Shown here piece after piece: positions 8,554 to 20,600 of a stretch of DNA of 64,000 nt (position 1 is the first letter of the stretch; each line of letters begins with the position of its first letter). The stretch covers positions 1-64,000 of the forward strand of contig JAHBTW010000010.1 of assembly GCA_019638385.1 (NCBI GenBank), read 5' to 3'. Position numbers and translations under genes: made by a program. The notes under the pieces were generated by a model that saw nothing but the letters and a program-made list of their open reading frames with translations, did no database searches and had not been told where the DNA came from. Source of the DNA: Saprospiraceae bacterium (GTDB lineage Bacteria > Bacteroidota > Bacteroidia > Chitinophagales > Saprospiraceae).

Positions 8554-11500
8554 ATGAGGCCTGCTCCACACTATCTGTTTCTTTTCCTGTTCGCCGCACT
8601 TTCCGTTCTGCCCGCAGCCCTGCGGTCGCAGATATATCCGGTAACGGCCATTGCGCAGTCCACGCCGCCGCATACCGGCAATTTGGCAGAGCTGGCAGCG
8701 CCCGGCGTCAATCGCCTGGGAGTTTCTCTGATTATGAACGACCGCAACGAGTTGTCGTATCAGGCACGTTTGGTCGTCGTCATTGAGGGACAGGGCATTC
8801 GTCTGAGCACCCGCGCCACTTTTCAGCCCCGGCCCATTACGCTCAATTACGGTATCCCGGTGCAAGTGAAAGGCATTGACTTGGCGGAGTATTTGAATAT
8901 CAACAACTTAGACTTTCAGGGCTACTCGCGGGAACAGTACATCCAGCAGGGCGGTCTGCCCGACGGTATGTACACCGTTTGCTTCACGGCATTCGATTAC
9001 GATCGCGGCGAAGAGACGGTCATCTCCCTGCAAAGCTGCACCGGTATCATGGCCATACGGCACGACCCGCCCTTGATTATCACCCCCATCGGGATGCAGG
9101 CGCCTGTTTTTCCTCAAAACCTGACCATCCAGTGGCAACCGCGCCATGCGGCCGGCTTTCCGGTACAATACACCATGCAGGTTTTTGAATTTGATCTTGA
9201 CAACACCCTCACCCCCGACCTGCTGGTGCAATACGAGCAGCCTTTTATTGAAAAAACGGTCAACACCATTACTACCACTTTCGTCAATCCTGCCGACCCG
9301 GCATTGCATCTGGGCCGTCGCTACCTCATTCGGGTGCGCGCCCAGGACCTCACGATGCAAAACAGCTTTCACAACGACGGCTGGAGCGCGCCGGAATTCT
9401 TTACTTACGGCGAATCCTGCCGACCGCCTGATAACATCGCAGCCGAACCCCTCAACGAAAGCAGTATCCGCGTAACCTGGCTTCCGCTGCCCGGCTTCAA
9501 CCGCTATGTGGTGCGTTACCGCGAACGCGATACGCCCGGCGCCAACTGGTACGAGGATGAAACCCCGCTATCAACTTTGGTGATTCAAGACCTTTCAGAC
9601 AACAAGGCTTATGAAATACAGGTGAAATCTTTCTGCAACGGCGAGTTTGAGGGGTCTTTCTCTGCTACAATCATCGCCGTCACGCCGGAAATAGAATTTA
9701 CCGATTTTGATTGTACCCAGCCGGCTACTTTCCCTGTTCCGAGCAACACGACGCCGATAGCGCAATTGGCTTTTGGCGATGTGGTCTCCATCGGCGGATT
9801 CCCCATGCGCATCACTCAGGTGAGCGCTTCTGCCGGCGGCGGATGGAAGGGCGTCGGCCAGATTCGCGTACCCTGGCTGCTCGGCAAGCGTTTTATCTGC
9901 ACCTTTGAGGGATTGGGGGTCAATACCGACAAACAAGTATTTCAAGGTTCAGCCCTTGCCTATAGCCAGGGCTTACAAAGCATCCCCGACTGGAAATCGC
10001 CGGCAGAAGTTATGGCAGAACTGGCAGCCGACCCGGAACTCAATATGCCCGATTTTTGCAGCACGCTTGATAGCATCCCACAGGATAGCACCGCAACGGG
10101 CACACCCGGCACACCCGGCACACCCGGCACACCCGGCACTCCCGGCACACCCGGCACACCCGGCACACCCGGCACTCCCGGCACACCCGGCACTCCCGGC
10201 ACTCCCGGCACTCCCGGCACACCCGGCACACCCGGCACCCCTGGCGCGCCTGGAGGCCCCGGTGGAGGTTTGCCCCAGGATTCCACTACTATATTAACCC
10301 CGCCGCTCCAGGCTCAACAGGATTCCGGCGTTTTAGCGAACCCATTTGCCAACTTGGGCAACCCTGCCTCTTTGCCTTTTGATATTGGACTCAATGCAGG
10401 CGGCAGTGTCCTTCCGGTAGTACTGGGTGGCTTTCCCAATGCCATTGTCATAGATGGATTGAGGTTTACAACTCAGGGCGCCTTTCTGAACGCCTACTTT
10501 TCTGCTGCCATGCCGGGCACCAATCGGAAGCCCAATACTCCAGGCGTTGCAGCCTCAACAGGTGGCACAGGTGGCACAGGTGGCACAGGTGGCACAGGTG
10601 GAACAGGTGGAACAGGTGGAACAGGTGGAACAGGTGGAACAGGTGGAACGGGTGGAACGGGTGGAACGGGCGGAACGGGCGGTACCGGTGGTACAGGCGG
10701 CACACCAGCTCCCGGCGGTCAGACGCCCCCCCCTGTTGATTCCACATCCACTCCAAGCTCGGCCATGTATGTAGCTTTTCAATCCTTGAATGTGGGTTTC
10801 CATCCGGGCGGTTTGCTCGGACAAAGCCGGATGACATTGGTAACAAACGTATCCGCTGCCTGGCAAAACAATGTAAAGCTCACCATCATCGGCGGCAACA
10901 ACACTTATGTAAGTTGGGATTGCCGGGGTCTGAGCGGCATAGGGATACAGGGAGAGGTAGAGTTTTGCCCCAGTCTCATCAAAGCGGTGAGCGGCGACAG
11001 CCTCAACGTGGACACCACCACCAATGTAATTGCTTCTTTCACCGCAAGTATGCCTCGTTGGGGTCAGTTCACTGCCGATATGAGCATCACGCCTTTTGAA
11101 GTGCCGCAACTACCGGGCTGGGCCTGGGAGGTACAAAATATGGTATTCGACTTCAGCGATCTGAGCACGCCGGCTTCGGTCGCTTTCCCGCAAGGATATT
11201 CGCACCCTGATGTAGTGAACGTAGGCGGCGGAGGCAACGCCAACCCACGCTGGACGGGCTTTTACATCGGCAGTGCCCGCGTGAAAGTACCGGAGCGGCT
11301 CCACGGCTCTCCCGGAAGACCCTTTCAGGTAGCGGTGAGCAATGTCATGGTGGACCAAACCGGGTTCAGCGGCGCATTGATGGCCATCAACGTATTTTCG
11401 CAAGACACCGGCCGCCTCGGTAACTGGGCCTTCTCGATGGACACATTGGAGATCGGCATCCGTTCCAACCAGTTCCAGCGCTTGCACTTTGCCGGCAAAA

Positions 11501-14500
11501 TACAGGTACCCGCTTTTGATCAATCGCTCAAGTACGGCTGCGTGATACAACCCGGCTCCCACTACCTGTTCTCCGTTGGAGTGAGTGAAGACTCCCTCAA
11601 AATGAGCGCTTTAAGAGCAGATATAAACCTGTATCCGAATACCCGAATTGAAATCCGATATAACGAAATACAGAAAAAATTCTCGGCTACTGCGTTTATG
11701 TATGGCAAAGCCAGTCTGAGGCCGGCAGCCGGTGCTAAGGATACCCTTTATATGCCCAACCTCACTTTTGAGGGCTTCATTGTGAGTACCCAGGCGCCCT
11801 TTCTCATCAATATCGGCAACTGGGCCTACTCTTCCGGTCAGCAAAAGCGCTTTGCCGGATACCCGCTTTCTATTAAATCAATCACCCTGCAACAAACTCC
11901 CCCCAGAGACAATGCGCCGCATTCCACTGTGGCATTGGGGGTAGGCGCAGCCATCAACCTTTCGGGCAGCACCCAGGGGTCGGGCCTTGCAGCGGAAGGG
12001 TATATTCGCATCCTGTTCAGGGTGTTTTTGGATAGCTCCACCATGCGACAACAATGGGCGTTCCATGCCGTCAAGGTGGATTCATTTATGATAGACGCCA
12101 GCGGAGCCGGATTTGAATTTGTCGGTTCGCTCAAGTTTTACGAAAACAATCCCACCTATGGCTCCGGCTTCCGGGCCATGATTCAGGCCACGTTTACGCC
12201 CCAGATCACCGTATCGGCCGTGGCGCAGTTTGGTCGGCTCAATACTACCCGCTACTGGTTTGTAGATGCCTTAGTCACTTTCGACCCCGGTATCAATATC
12301 GGCGCTACCGGTTTGGCCCTGTACGGCTTCGGCGGCGGCGCATCGTATCATGTTCGACGAGAGCGATTTGTAAATATACTGCTACCCGACTCTGTAGGCG
12401 TACACCGGCCGCAAAACTTAGACACCGAAATCGGCTTGTCGCTATCGGGGGTGATTTATGTGCCCGACAGCACGGCGGGGCTGGGTATCAAAGCGATGGT
12501 AGCGCTGGGCGCCGTGAAGCGAGAAGTATTTAACGGCACGCTCACCTTCGAGATCATATTCAACACCAACTGGGGCTTGCGTTCGATCGGTTTCATCGGC
12601 GATGCGCGCTTCCTCACGCCGCCCCCCGTGGCGGGCCAGACACAGACTCAGCCGGCCCTGCGATGCGTACTGGATATGTTGTTTGACTTTCAGGAAAGAA
12701 CTTTCCACGCCAATTTGGATGTGTATGTAAATGCCGGCCCTGTGAAAGGCGCTTATCCCAACGGCCTGGCAGGTCGGGGCGTTATACATGCCAGCCCCAG
12801 TGAGTGGTACATCTGGCTTGGAACGCCGCAACGTCGCGTGATGCTGAGCTATAGCCTGGCAGGCATGGCCAATATGGCCAAACCCGGCAATCAGCAACAG
12901 CAGGGCGGCGGCTCGGATACCTTATCCGTGGATTGGACCAACGCAGGCCTGATACTCACCGCCTACCTGAATGTAGGTTCCATACTGCCGCCTTTCCCCG
13001 ATATACCGGAGCGAGTGCGCAGTATCCTCGGCATGAGCAGCAGCCTCATAACGAGCCGCGATGATCCGCGTTTTGCTTCCGGCGGCGGCTTTATGTTCGG
13101 CGCTTCGGTAGAGGCTTCGCTGCCCGAACTGACCTTCCTCGTTTTTTACGCCTCCTTCAGTGCGGGGATCGGATTTGATGTGATGTTGAAAAATTACGGG
13201 GTGGATGCGCGATGTGAAGGCAGTGAAAGCAGCAGCAACCCCATCGGCATCAACGGCTGGTACGCTACCGGTCAGATATGGGCCTATCTGGAGGGGGATA
13301 TCGGCATCAAGGTAAATATTGGAATTATCAAAGGGCGCTTTAGTATCATCAACTTAGCCGCGGCCGCCGTGCTACAGGCTCGCTTGCCTAATCCGCTGTG
13401 GATAAAGGGTATTGTAGGCGGCCGATTCAGCATCCTCAACGGCCTCATCAAGGGCAGTTGCCGGTTCCAGTTTGAAGCCGGCAAGCGCTGCAACATCGTG
13501 GGCGCCGATGAGTTGCAAGGTATAGAAGTTATTGCCAGTACCAAACCCGACGGCAATAGCAATACGGGCGTGGATGTATTTGCCCGCCCGCAAGCTACTT
13601 TCAACTTCCCGATGGGACAGATATTCGAACTCATCAACGATGACGGCGACCGCATTGCATACCGCCCGAAAATCAGCGAGTTCTCCATTAAAAAATTGGA
13701 TAACACAGGGAATGTGGTAGCTACCGTCCCCGGCCTCATTCGCTGGGGCAATGATAACGAAGTGGTGGACATCCGGCCCGATGACGTGCTGGATGGCAAT
13801 ACTACCTATCGCCTCACCGTGAGAGCAGGTTTTGACCGCAAGCCTTCCACTTCCAACACCTGGACTGAGATGAAGAAGCCCAACGGCACGCCGGCAACAC
13901 AGGAAAAAGTAATCGTATTCACCACCGGCCCGGCGCCTGACTACATACCCGCGCACAACATTGCTTACAGCTATCCGGCAGCCGATCAGTTCAACTTCCT
14001 GCCAGGGGAAAGTGCTCAGGGCTATGTACAGCTCATTCAAGGGCAACCCTACCTGTTTAAAGGTCACTCCAACTGGGAATTTGCCGCAGAGGCCAATCGC
14101 TGGGAGCAGCGTATGCAATTCATTTCCGGCAGCAATGCCATTGCCACAGCGCCTTTGAGCTATAGCGTCTCCAACAAGCGGGTGAACTACGGCATACCCG
14201 GCGGTATTCCCACCAACAGCATCCTGCGCTTTAGCCTCACCAACGTACCGGTAGGCGAAGACGCAGCCGTAGATGCCAACGTGGCGATGATTGAAGCAGA
14301 ACTGCTCAACATACAAAGCGAGCCGGGCGATAGCCTCTTCACCAACATTATGAAAGAAGACCGCGTGGCCCAAACCGTACAGCGCGGCCTCAAGCCCAAG
14401 TCGTTCTATTCATTGAGCCTGCGCACGAGCTTGTTCAACACCTTCGCGCAGAAGTTCAATGCGCTGAACAAATCCGCTTCCTGGTTCAATCCGATTTTCT

Positions 14501-15114
14501 TAGACCCGAACAATACGATATCCGGCGCCAGTATTGACGACTTCGGTGTGTTCGTGACCGGTACGGAACTGTTTGACCTTTTTGATCAATCCGGTTATTT
14601 CAATCCGATAGACTCGTTGGTGAAGCCATTGGTTCAGTTTGAAGCCGACCTGAGCACTACGCCCGGCAACTGGTACAACGGCAACATCTTCCCATACATG
14701 TATCAGCACTTCCCGGCGCCGGCGCAGAATGTGACGCTTAGCTGGCGCAACCCGGAAGTACTGGGCGAAGTACCCACCAAGGCCATCAAGATTCAGCAGG
14801 TAGGCGAACCGCACCGACTCACACCGTCGAACATAGAAGCAGGCGCCGCAAGCATTCCCTTGCCTTCCACCAACATCGCTTATAAGTTGCCGTACCACAT
14901 GATTTTCGACAGCTTTGACTACAAAAACAAGGTGGCCAACTACGCCGCTACGGTGCAACAGAACATACCGCAGGCTTGGGTGAATTTCTTGCAGGGCAAC
15001 TTCCTCTATCCGCCTTTCGGTACCTATAAGGTAGTGGCCAAATACTTCCTGCCGGGCAGCACCACGCCCACAACGCAGATACCTTTTAACATTAATTACA
15101 ACGCAAACAACTAA
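8554..15114 (+). CDS. Giant secreted beta-rich protein with FN3 domain and two tripeptide-repeat tracts
   Basis: 2186 aa. Signal peptide in residues 1-25 ([18 protein letters not shown]). Residues about 30-280 form an all-beta region reminiscent of large Saprospiraceae surface proteins, followed by an FN3 domain at about 288-380 ([20 protein letters not shown]). Residues 516-563 are 16 Gly-Thr-Pro units continued by GAP and GGP, collagen-like in period. Residues 670-717 are 16 Gly-Gly-Thr units. From about 735 to 1640 the chain is almost continuous amphipathic beta strands. Residues about 1680-1800 look Ig/Big-like ([19 protein letters not shown]). No T9SS type A or B sorting domain is visible at the C-terminus (ends FNINYNANN). 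It may be held by the upstream barrel protein or stay periplasmic; this is inference. The next gene starts 5 nt after its stop. Confidence 0.8.
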   Translation: MRPAPHYLFLFLFAALSVLPAALRSQIYPVTAIAQSTPPHTGNLAELAAPGVNRLGVSLIMNDRNELSYQARLVVVIEGQGIRLSTRATFQPRPITLNYGIPVQVKGIDLAEYLNINNLDFQGYSREQYIQQGGLPDGMYTVCFTAFDYDRGEETVISLQSCTGIMAIRHDPPLIITPIGMQAPVFPQNLTIQWQPRHAAGFPVQYTMQVFEFDLDNTLTPDLLVQYEQPFIEKTVNTITTTFVNPADPALHLGRRYLIRVRAQDLTMQNSFHNDGWSAPEFFTYGESCRPPDNIAAEPLNESSIRVTWLPLPGFNRYVVRYRERDTPGANWYEDETPLSTLVIQDLSDNKAYEIQVKSFCNGEFEGSFSATIIAVTPEIEFTDFDCTQPATFPVPSNTTPIAQLAFGDVVSIGGFPMRITQVSASAGGGWKGVGQIRVPWLLGKRFICTFEGLGVNTDKQVFQGSALAYSQGLQSIPDWKSPAEVMAELAADPELNMPDFCSTLDSIPQDSTATGTPGTPGTPGTPGTPGTPGTPGTPGTPGTPGTPGTPGTPGTPGTPGTPGAPGGPGGGLPQDSTTILTPPLQAQQDSGVLANPFANLGNPASLPFDIGLNAGGSVLPVVLGGFPNAIVIDGLRFTTQGAFLNAYFSAAMPGTNRKPNTPGVAASTGGTGGTGGTGGTGGTGGTGGTGGTGGTGGTGGTGGTGGTGGTGGTGGTPAPGGQTPPPVDSTSTPSSAMYVAFQSLNVGFHPGGLLGQSRMTLVTNVSAAWQNNVKLTIIGGNNTYVSWDCRGLSGIGIQGEVEFCPSLIKAVSGDSLNVDTTTNVIASFTASMPRWGQFTADMSITPFEVPQLPGWAWEVQNMVFDFSDLSTPASVAFPQGYSHPDVVNVGGGGNANPRWTGFYIGSARVKVPERLHGSPGRPFQVAVSNVMVDQTGFSGALMAINVFSQDTGRLGNWAFSMDTLEIGIRSNQFQRLHFAGKIQVPAFDQSLKYGCVIQPGSHYLFSVGVSEDSLKMSALRADINLYPNTRIEIRYNEIQKKFSATAFMYGKASLRPAAGAKDTLYMPNLTFEGFIVSTQAPFLINIGNWAYSSGQQKRFAGYPLSIKSITLQQTPPRDNAPHSTVALGVGAAINLSGSTQGSGLAAEGYIRILFRVFLDSSTMRQQWAFHAVKVDSFMIDASGAGFEFVGSLKFYENNPTYGSGFRAMIQATFTPQITVSAVAQFGRLNTTRYWFVDALVTFDPGINIGATGLALYGFGGGASYHVRRERFVNILLPDSVGVHRPQNLDTEIGLSLSGVIYVPDSTAGLGIKAMVALGAVKREVFNGTLTFEIIFNTNWGLRSIGFIGDARFLTPPPVAGQTQTQPALRCVLDMLFDFQERTFHANLDVYVNAGPVKGAYPNGLAGRGVIHASPSEWYIWLGTPQRRVMLSYSLAGMANMAKPGNQQQQGGGSDTLSVDWTNAGLILTAYLNVGSILPPFPDIPERVRSILGMSSSLITSRDDPRFASGGGFMFGASVEASLPELTFLVFYASFSAGIGFDVMLKNYGVDARCEGSESSSNPIGINGWYATGQIWAYLEGDIGIKVNIGIIKGRFSIINLAAAAVLQARLPNPLWIKGIVGGRFSILNGLIKGSCRFQFEAGKRCNIVGADELQGIEVIASTKPDGNSNTGVDVFARPQATFNFPMGQIFELINDDGDRIAYRPKISEFSIKKLDNTGNVVATVPGLIRWGNDNEVVDIRPDDVLDGNTTYRLTVRAGFDRKPSTSNTWTEMKKPNGTPATQEKVIVFTTGPAPDYIPAHNIAYSYPAADQFNFLPGESAQGYVQLIQGQPYLFKGHSNWEFAAEANRWEQRMQFISGSNAIATAPLSYSVSNKRVNYGIPGGIPTNSILRFSLTNVPVGEDAAVDANVAMIEAELLNIQSEPGDSLFTNIMKEDRVAQTVQRGLKPKSFYSLSLRTSLFNTFAQKFNALNKSASWFNPIFLDPNNTISGASIDDFGVFVTGTELFDLFDQSGYFNPIDSLVKPLVQFEADLSTTPGNWYNGNIFPYMYQHFPAPAQNVTLSWRNPEVLGEVPTKAIKIQQVGEPHRLTPSNIEAGAASIPLPSTNIAYKLPYHMIFDSFDYKNKVANYAATVQQNIPQAWVNFLQGNFLYPPFGTYKVVAKYFLPGSTTPTTQIPFNINYNANN
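10099..10242 (+). repeat. 16 x 9-bp tandem repeat encoding (Gly-Thr-Pro)16
   Basis: Unit GGCACACCC or GGCACTCCC, 16 copies in 144 bp, followed by two diverged units (GGCGCGCCT, GGAGGCCCC). The near-identical units suggest recent slippage. The 9-bp period keeps the reading frame, so length changes would alter only the linker. Confidence 0.95.
10561..10704 (+). repeat. 16 x 9-bp tandem repeat encoding (Gly-Gly-Thr)16
   Basis: Unit GGTGGCACA, then GGTGGAACA and GGTGGAACG, 16 copies in 144 bp, the same copy number and length as the tract at 10099. Variant units are ordered along the tract (CACA at the left, AACA in the middle, AACG at the right), which indicates stepwise expansion. Confidence 0.95.
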
Positions 15115-15119
15115 GAGTC

Positions 15120-17549
15120 ATGAAGAAGCAGAGGGTAAATTGGCAAGGGGCAAAGGGCAAATTAGCAAATTGGCAAATTGGCATGGGGCAAATGGCAAAA
15201 GGCAAATTGGCAAAGAGCATAGTGCATAGTGCAGTGAGCGGTAGCAACGCAGGGCGTGGAGTAGCAGCCGGCAGCCTTTTACATTTTGCGGTTTTCACCC
15301 CCGCTCGCCTCCTTTTGCATTTTGCATTTTGCATTTTGCATTTTGCGGTTTTTACTTCCGCAACTGCCCAGCAACCCGCCGACCTCACGCCGGAGCACAT
15401 CGAGCAGCACGGGATGGTCGTCACCGGGCGCTCCACGGGTACTTCTATCAAGTTGCGTTGGGCGCCTACGAGCGCTTCGGTGTGGCGGCGCTGCAATGAG
15501 CACGGCTATGTGGTGGTGCGCCATACGCTGATGCGCAACAACCAGTTGTTGGACTGGGAAGAGCGCTCCGTGGCGATTCCCGTTGGTTCCGGAACTTTCC
15601 GTCCATCAAGAGATACCAGTCTTTGGGAACAACTGGCCCAAACCGATCAGTTTGCGCCCATCGCCGCACAGGCCATTCTCGGCGAAGACTTTGAATTGGA
15701 AGGCAACAGCGAAAGTGTTTCTGCCTTAGCCAACCGCGCTACCGAAGAATCCAACCGCTACGGCTTCGGCCTCTTTGCCGCCGATCACTCTTACCGTACG
15801 GCCATGGCTATGGGGCTGGCTTGGGAAGATAAAGAGGTAAAACCAAACGAAACCTATCTCTACCGCGTGTATCCTGCTTCAGTGAAAACAGTACCCTTAG
15901 ACACTTTACAAACCGAAAATGGACAGTCTATTCCAGTGGACTATTATACGCCCATTGATACCGGGTTTTTCTCCATCAGTACCAACGATAAACTCATCTT
16001 GCCTAAAGTGCAGGAAACACAAGCCGACTTCGGTCACCGCATGGCCACCATCAGTTGGAACAAAGAGCTTTTTAAGCAATTCTATGTGAGCTACCGTGTG
16101 GAGCGCTCTGAAGACGGCGTGACCTGGCAATCCTTGCGCGACCTGCCTTTCGTCACGCTGGAGCGGCCCGGCGTAGAGACTGACTATATGTTTATGGTGG
16201 ATACCCTGCCTATGAACAACAAACCCTACTTCTATCGGGTGAGCGGCCGCACGGTATTTGACGATTTCGGCCCGCCTTCCGACCCTGTGCAGGGCATGGG
16301 CATTGACCCGCTGCCGGAGTATTTCCCAGCCATTATTTCTACTTTTGAAGACGAGAACGGGGGCTTCGCCATCAATTGGAATTTCAATGTAGAGGATGAA
16401 AGTAACATTGCCGGGTTCCGCATCACACGAGGCCCTACCGATAAAGGCCCGTATCAAATCATCAGCGGCCAGGAACTTTTGCCGCCCGCTTTGCGCACCT
16501 TCACAGATTCGAGTCCGCTCCCCGTCAACTACTATCGCGTAACGGCATTGGACCGCTACAACCGCGAGATGCCTTCTTTCTCGGCCCTCGCTCAGCTCGA
16601 CGACGAAACGCCGCCCGCTCCGCCCCGCAACGTGCGCGGCGCCATACTCAAAGACGGTTCTATGGTGCTCACCTGGGACGACAACAAAGAACCAGACCTC
16701 ATGGGATACCGGGTGTATATGGGCAATGACCCCAAAGACGAATTTACACAGATCACCCCCCGCCCGGTGAGCCAGAACTATTTCATTGATACCGTGATGC
16801 TCAATACCCTGAGCAAAGAAATTTACATTCAGGTGGTCGCATTAGACTACCGGCACAACACCTCGGATTTTTCCGACGTGGCCGTGGTGATGCGCCCCGA
16901 TACCATACCGCCCGCTCCGCCGGCCATCAAGGACGTAATAGCCGACGCAAGCGGCGTGGTCATCGTGTGGGCCAACAGCCAAAGCACCGACTTAGTGCGC
17001 CACGACTTGCAGCGCCGGTTCAAAGGGCAACCGGAATGGAGTACGGTGTCATCTTTCCCCGCACTGCGCGGCGAACCCCAAAGCCGCTACAACGATACCA
17101 CCGGCATCGTGGGCAAAGATTACGAATACCGCCTCATGGCCGTGGACAATTCCGATCTGGAGAGCTTCTCGCCCACTGTGCAGGCCCGGCGTACCGACAA
17201 CTATGTACGCCCGGCCGTGAGCGCCGTGGAAGCCCTGCCCGACCGTCGCAGCAAATATGTGGAACTCCGCTGGCAATACGGCGTCAAAGACGAAGTACAA
17301 CTCTTCGAACTTTACCGCGCCGCCGGAGAGGAGCCGCTGAGCCGCTACCGCTCTTACACGCCGGCGGAGCTGATTGCCGAACTGACCGCTGCGCCCAGCG
17401 GTAAAAAAGCGCCCCGCAACAAGGGCTTCGCCTTCGCCGCATTAGACAAAAGCGTGAACATGAACACCACCTACACCTACAGCGTGCGCGCTGTGTATCG
17501 CGACGGCGGCATATCGCCCCTGAGCGAACCGGTGAAGGTGAGTTATTGA
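15120..17549 (+). CDS. Secreted multi-FN3-domain protein
   Basis: 809 aa if translation starts at the ATG 5 nt after the previous stop. The first 80 codons are odd: they are written in low-complexity DNA (GGCAAATTGGCAAA-type words, then repeats of CATTTTG). A usable signal peptide appears only at about residues 63-87 (LLLHFAFCILHFAVFTSATAQ), so the true start may be downstream and non-ATG. The mature protein has at least four FN3-like units (for example near residues 420-505, PPAPPRNVRGAILKDGSMVL at about 500, PPAPPAIKDVIADASGVVIVW at about 600, and a last one ending TYSVRAVYRDGGISPLSEPV). No T9SS tail is seen. Third gene of the 6722-31052 operon; a surface or periplasmic scaffold role is inferred. 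Confidence 0.8.
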   Translation: MKKQRVNWQGAKGKLANWQIGMGQMAKGKLAKSIVHSAVSGSNAGRGVAAGSLLHFAVFTPARLLLHFAFCILHFAVFTSATAQQPADLTPEHIEQHGMVVTGRSTGTSIKLRWAPTSASVWRRCNEHGYVVVRHTLMRNNQLLDWEERSVAIPVGSGTFRPSRDTSLWEQLAQTDQFAPIAAQAILGEDFELEGNSESVSALANRATEESNRYGFGLFAADHSYRTAMAMGLAWEDKEVKPNETYLYRVYPASVKTVPLDTLQTENGQSIPVDYYTPIDTGFFSISTNDKLILPKVQETQADFGHRMATISWNKELFKQFYVSYRVERSEDGVTWQSLRDLPFVTLERPGVETDYMFMVDTLPMNNKPYFYRVSGRTVFDDFGPPSDPVQGMGIDPLPEYFPAIISTFEDENGGFAINWNFNVEDESNIAGFRITRGPTDKGPYQIISGQELLPPALRTFTDSSPLPVNYYRVTALDRYNREMPSFSALAQLDDETPPAPPRNVRGAILKDGSMVLTWDDNKEPDLMGYRVYMGNDPKDEFTQITPRPVSQNYFIDTVMLNTLSKEIYIQVVALDYRHNTSDFSDVAVVMRPDTIPPAPPAIKDVIADASGVVIVWANSQSTDLVRHDLQRRFKGQPEWSTVSSFPALRGEPQSRYNDTTGIVGKDYEYRLMAVDNSDLESFSPTVQARRTDNYVRPAVSAVEALPDRRSKYVELRWQYGVKDEVQLFELYRAAGEEPLSRYRSYTPAELIAELTAAPSGKKAPRNKGFAFAALDKSVNMNTTYTYSVRAVYRDGGISPLSEPVKVSY
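15125..15354 (+). repeat. Low-complexity DNA forming the 5' end of the FN3 gene
   Basis: Two tracts. At 15125-15215 the word GGCAAA with variants GGCAAATTGGCAAATT and GGGGCAAATGGCAAAAGG is repeated. At 15286-15354 CATTTTGCATTTTGCATTTTG is bounded by two copies of CATTTTGCGGTTTT. The second tract encodes the hydrophobic core of the presumed signal peptide. It resembles the degenerate intergenic repeats that follow other stop codons in this window. Confidence 0.8.
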
Positions 17550-17563
17550 TTGTACTGCTCCAA

Positions 17564-17587
17564 GAGCCGCGAGCCGTGAGCTATGAG
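17564..17587. repeat. Short repeat related to the 2845 and 56748 elements
   Basis: Contains GAGCCGCGAGCCGTGAGC then TATGAG, close to the words GCTGCGAGCTACGAG found at 56748-56763. It lies between the FN3 gene and the SprB gene and supplies the ATG at 17583 that makes a longer, probably spurious, start for the SprB protein. Confidence 0.4.
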
Positions 17588-17618
17588 TTTAGTTTTTCAA
17601 AGAAAAAAATATCTCATT

Positions 17619-20600
17619 ATGAGAAGTCAACACATACTCTTACTCATTTTTTGCCTGACGCTGACCGGCATGAAATCCTCTTTTGCACAAAGCAATAATT
17701 TTCATGTACAGGTGGAATATTACGGACACTGGATTGACGGCGATCGTATCGGCGACGGTACCTCGCTGCCTGATCCGACTTTCCGCCTTTGGACCAACCT
17801 GCACACGGGGTCTCAGAGTGGGCAGTCCAACGGTAGTTTCGGTACCAACTATTACTGGCTGCATTTGCCCAATACCAACTGCTATGACTGCTATTACAAC
17901 TCACCTATCACACTCATCAACACCAATGTGAATGTGCCGGCCGCCAATCTCAATCTGTCGGATGGCTTTTTTTTTAACCTACGCTTGGAATGCCATGAAA
18001 ACGATGATGGGAATAATGAAACAGTAGGTGGAAGCGATGACTGGGTACAAACAGCCGATCATAACCGGCGCATTCAGATCAATCCTGATCTCAACTATCC
18101 CGTAGTGCAGGAATATGAGTTTGCTACTAACGGAGACCCCTCCGTCTATCGGGTGCGCATCCGAATCCGCGTAAATCGACTCGATGCCTTTGCTCCCACC
18201 TTGCGCTATGCCAATACGGCCGGCGTTTCTCAAAACCTTTTTTGCTCCGGCGACCCTATGCGCATTTATGCCGATTACAACCAGAATTTTTCCGGTGGCG
18301 TCTTCGAATGGCAGGGTAGCAACGACAACGGCGCCAACTGGTATTGGATAGCCAGCACTGCGCAAAACTTCATCAACTGGAACGCCAACAACCCCATGTC
18401 GCTTATCCGGTGCAGATTGACCAGGCCATGCCCGACTTCGGTCTATGGGTCAAGTGCGCTGAACTGTGTGGGTACTTCCTATTTTTTTGGGATCCCCTTT
18501 CCTGACATAAACGTCAACGCCGGCTCGGGCGGCACCAGCGACGGCTGGATCAGCACCCAGGGCGTACCCATTACTGTAGGTCCGCCTCCGCCCGATCTCA
18601 ATGCCATCAACACGACCATTACCAATACCTGCCAGGGTAGTAATAACGGCGCCATTCAGGTGAACATCGGAAGTATCAATCCAGGTTTTGTTTATTCCCT
18701 TACGCTGGAGCGCAGCAACGGTCAGGTAGTGTCTCCCGGTGGAAATTACACGGCGCCGAATGGGGCTACTTCCATCAATCACCAATTCACCGGCCTGCAG
18801 CCCGATACCTATACCGTAAAGGTGACGATCAGAGTCGGTACTATTGACTGTACCACTGCGAAGGGTGGGTTGACTGTAATAGCCAACCCCCTGCCGGTTG
18901 TCAGCGCTATCGGCACGGCGGGCGCCTGTTTCGGCCAGAATGGCAGTGTGACCATTTTCATCAATCAACATTCTATCGCTAACACCATCCAGGGTTTTCA
19001 ATTGTATGATAACAGCGAGTTTAATTTACTACAACAGTTTTATACCACAAATACCAGTTCCTTTACTTTTAACGGTGTATCGCCGGGCACCTACAAAGCG
19101 CGCGCCATCAACGGCAACAATTGCACCTCCGCCTTCTTCACGGTAGTTGTACCCAATCCCCCCTCCGCCGTCACGGCCGGCATCGGCACCGACAACTTCG
19201 GCGGCACGGGCAACCAAATACAATGCAACGGCAGCAATGGCGAGATACGGGTAACACCCTCCGGCGGCACGCCCAACTACAACATCGCTGTGAGCGGCGG
19301 CGGCGGGCAAAACGGCGTAGGCTCCGGTGTAACGGCCACCTTCCTGCGTACAGCCGGCACGTACAGCATCACCGTCACAGATGCCAACAACTGCACCTAC
19401 AACCCGCCCAACGTAACGCTCAACCAGCCGCCGGCGCTCAGTGTCAATGTCAACACTACCCCTACAGGCGTGTGCGTGAGCAACGGCACGGCTACTTTCA
19501 ACGGTCAGGGCGGCGTGGGGCCATACACCTACCGGCTCAATTTCGACGGCGGGTTCAACAGCAACAACAACTTTTCCAACCTCGGCGCCGGCGACTATAC
19601 CGCTTTTGTAAGAGATGTCACGGGCTGCGAGCGCAGCGTGGTGTTCACCATTTCGCAGTTGCCGGCCTTACAGGTGAGCGCATCAAACGTGACGCCCGTA
19701 GTGTGTTTTGGTGAAAACACCGGCTCGGTGACCCTATCGGGAACCGGCGGCAAGGCGCCTTATACTTATGCCATTGAGAACGGCTCCTTCGGCAGCAACA
19801 ACGTGTTCGGCTCCCTCACGGCGGCCACTTACATCTTCCGCATACGCGATGCTGATTTTTGCGAAGCGCAAGCACAAATAACGGTATCTACTCCCGATGC
19901 ACTGTTGGTTGCTTCTCACGTTTATGAACCGGGCGATTGCGGCAGCACCATCCGGCCCACGGTTCTTACCATCACCGGCAGAGCGCCGGGCACGCCGTTA
20001 GAAATTTCTACCGACAACGGCGGCATCTGGAGTGCCCTTACGGAGATCGCACCGGAAAACGGCAATATTCGCACGCGCCTGAATCTGAGCGTTGGAAATT
20101 ATACCATCAGAGTACGCGAAGTGGCAGGCGGTTGCCTGTCCAACGACTACCCCCTCAATGTACCGCTTGGAGTATTATTGGGTATATCCCAAACCGGCCT
20201 GACGCACGAAACCTGCGCCGGCGACAACGACGGAAGCATCACGGTGGGCCTCTTAGGCGATGTGCAGCCCTACACCGTTCGTCTGTTTCGCATCAACGGC
20301 ACTACGCCCACAGAGATAGCCAACTCCGGCCCTATCAATACCGCGTCGCACACCTTCAGCAACCTGCAACCCGGCAACTACGCCGTGTGGGTAAGCAACC
20401 CTGCCGGATGCGGTGAGGGGCTGCCCGCCGGGTTCATGGGAACCGGGCCTTACTCCGGCCCAACCCTTACCATCAACGCCCGGCCTGCGCTGGCGGCCTC
20501 CCCGGCAAGCACCGGGCCGCTTATCAATTGCTACGGCAACAACGGCGTCATCACCGTGAACAATACCACCGGCGGCCAGGCGCCTTATGAGTACCGACTC

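Noticed and set aside
9960..10286. Minus-strand frames reading (VPG)n or (CRE)n
   Set aside because: They are the antisense reading of the GGCACACCC tract; elastin-like appearance follows from the repeat alone.
10099..10704. Possible CRISPR array or minisatellite locus
   Set aside because: Units are 9 bp, contiguous, without spacers, and in frame inside a long coding region.
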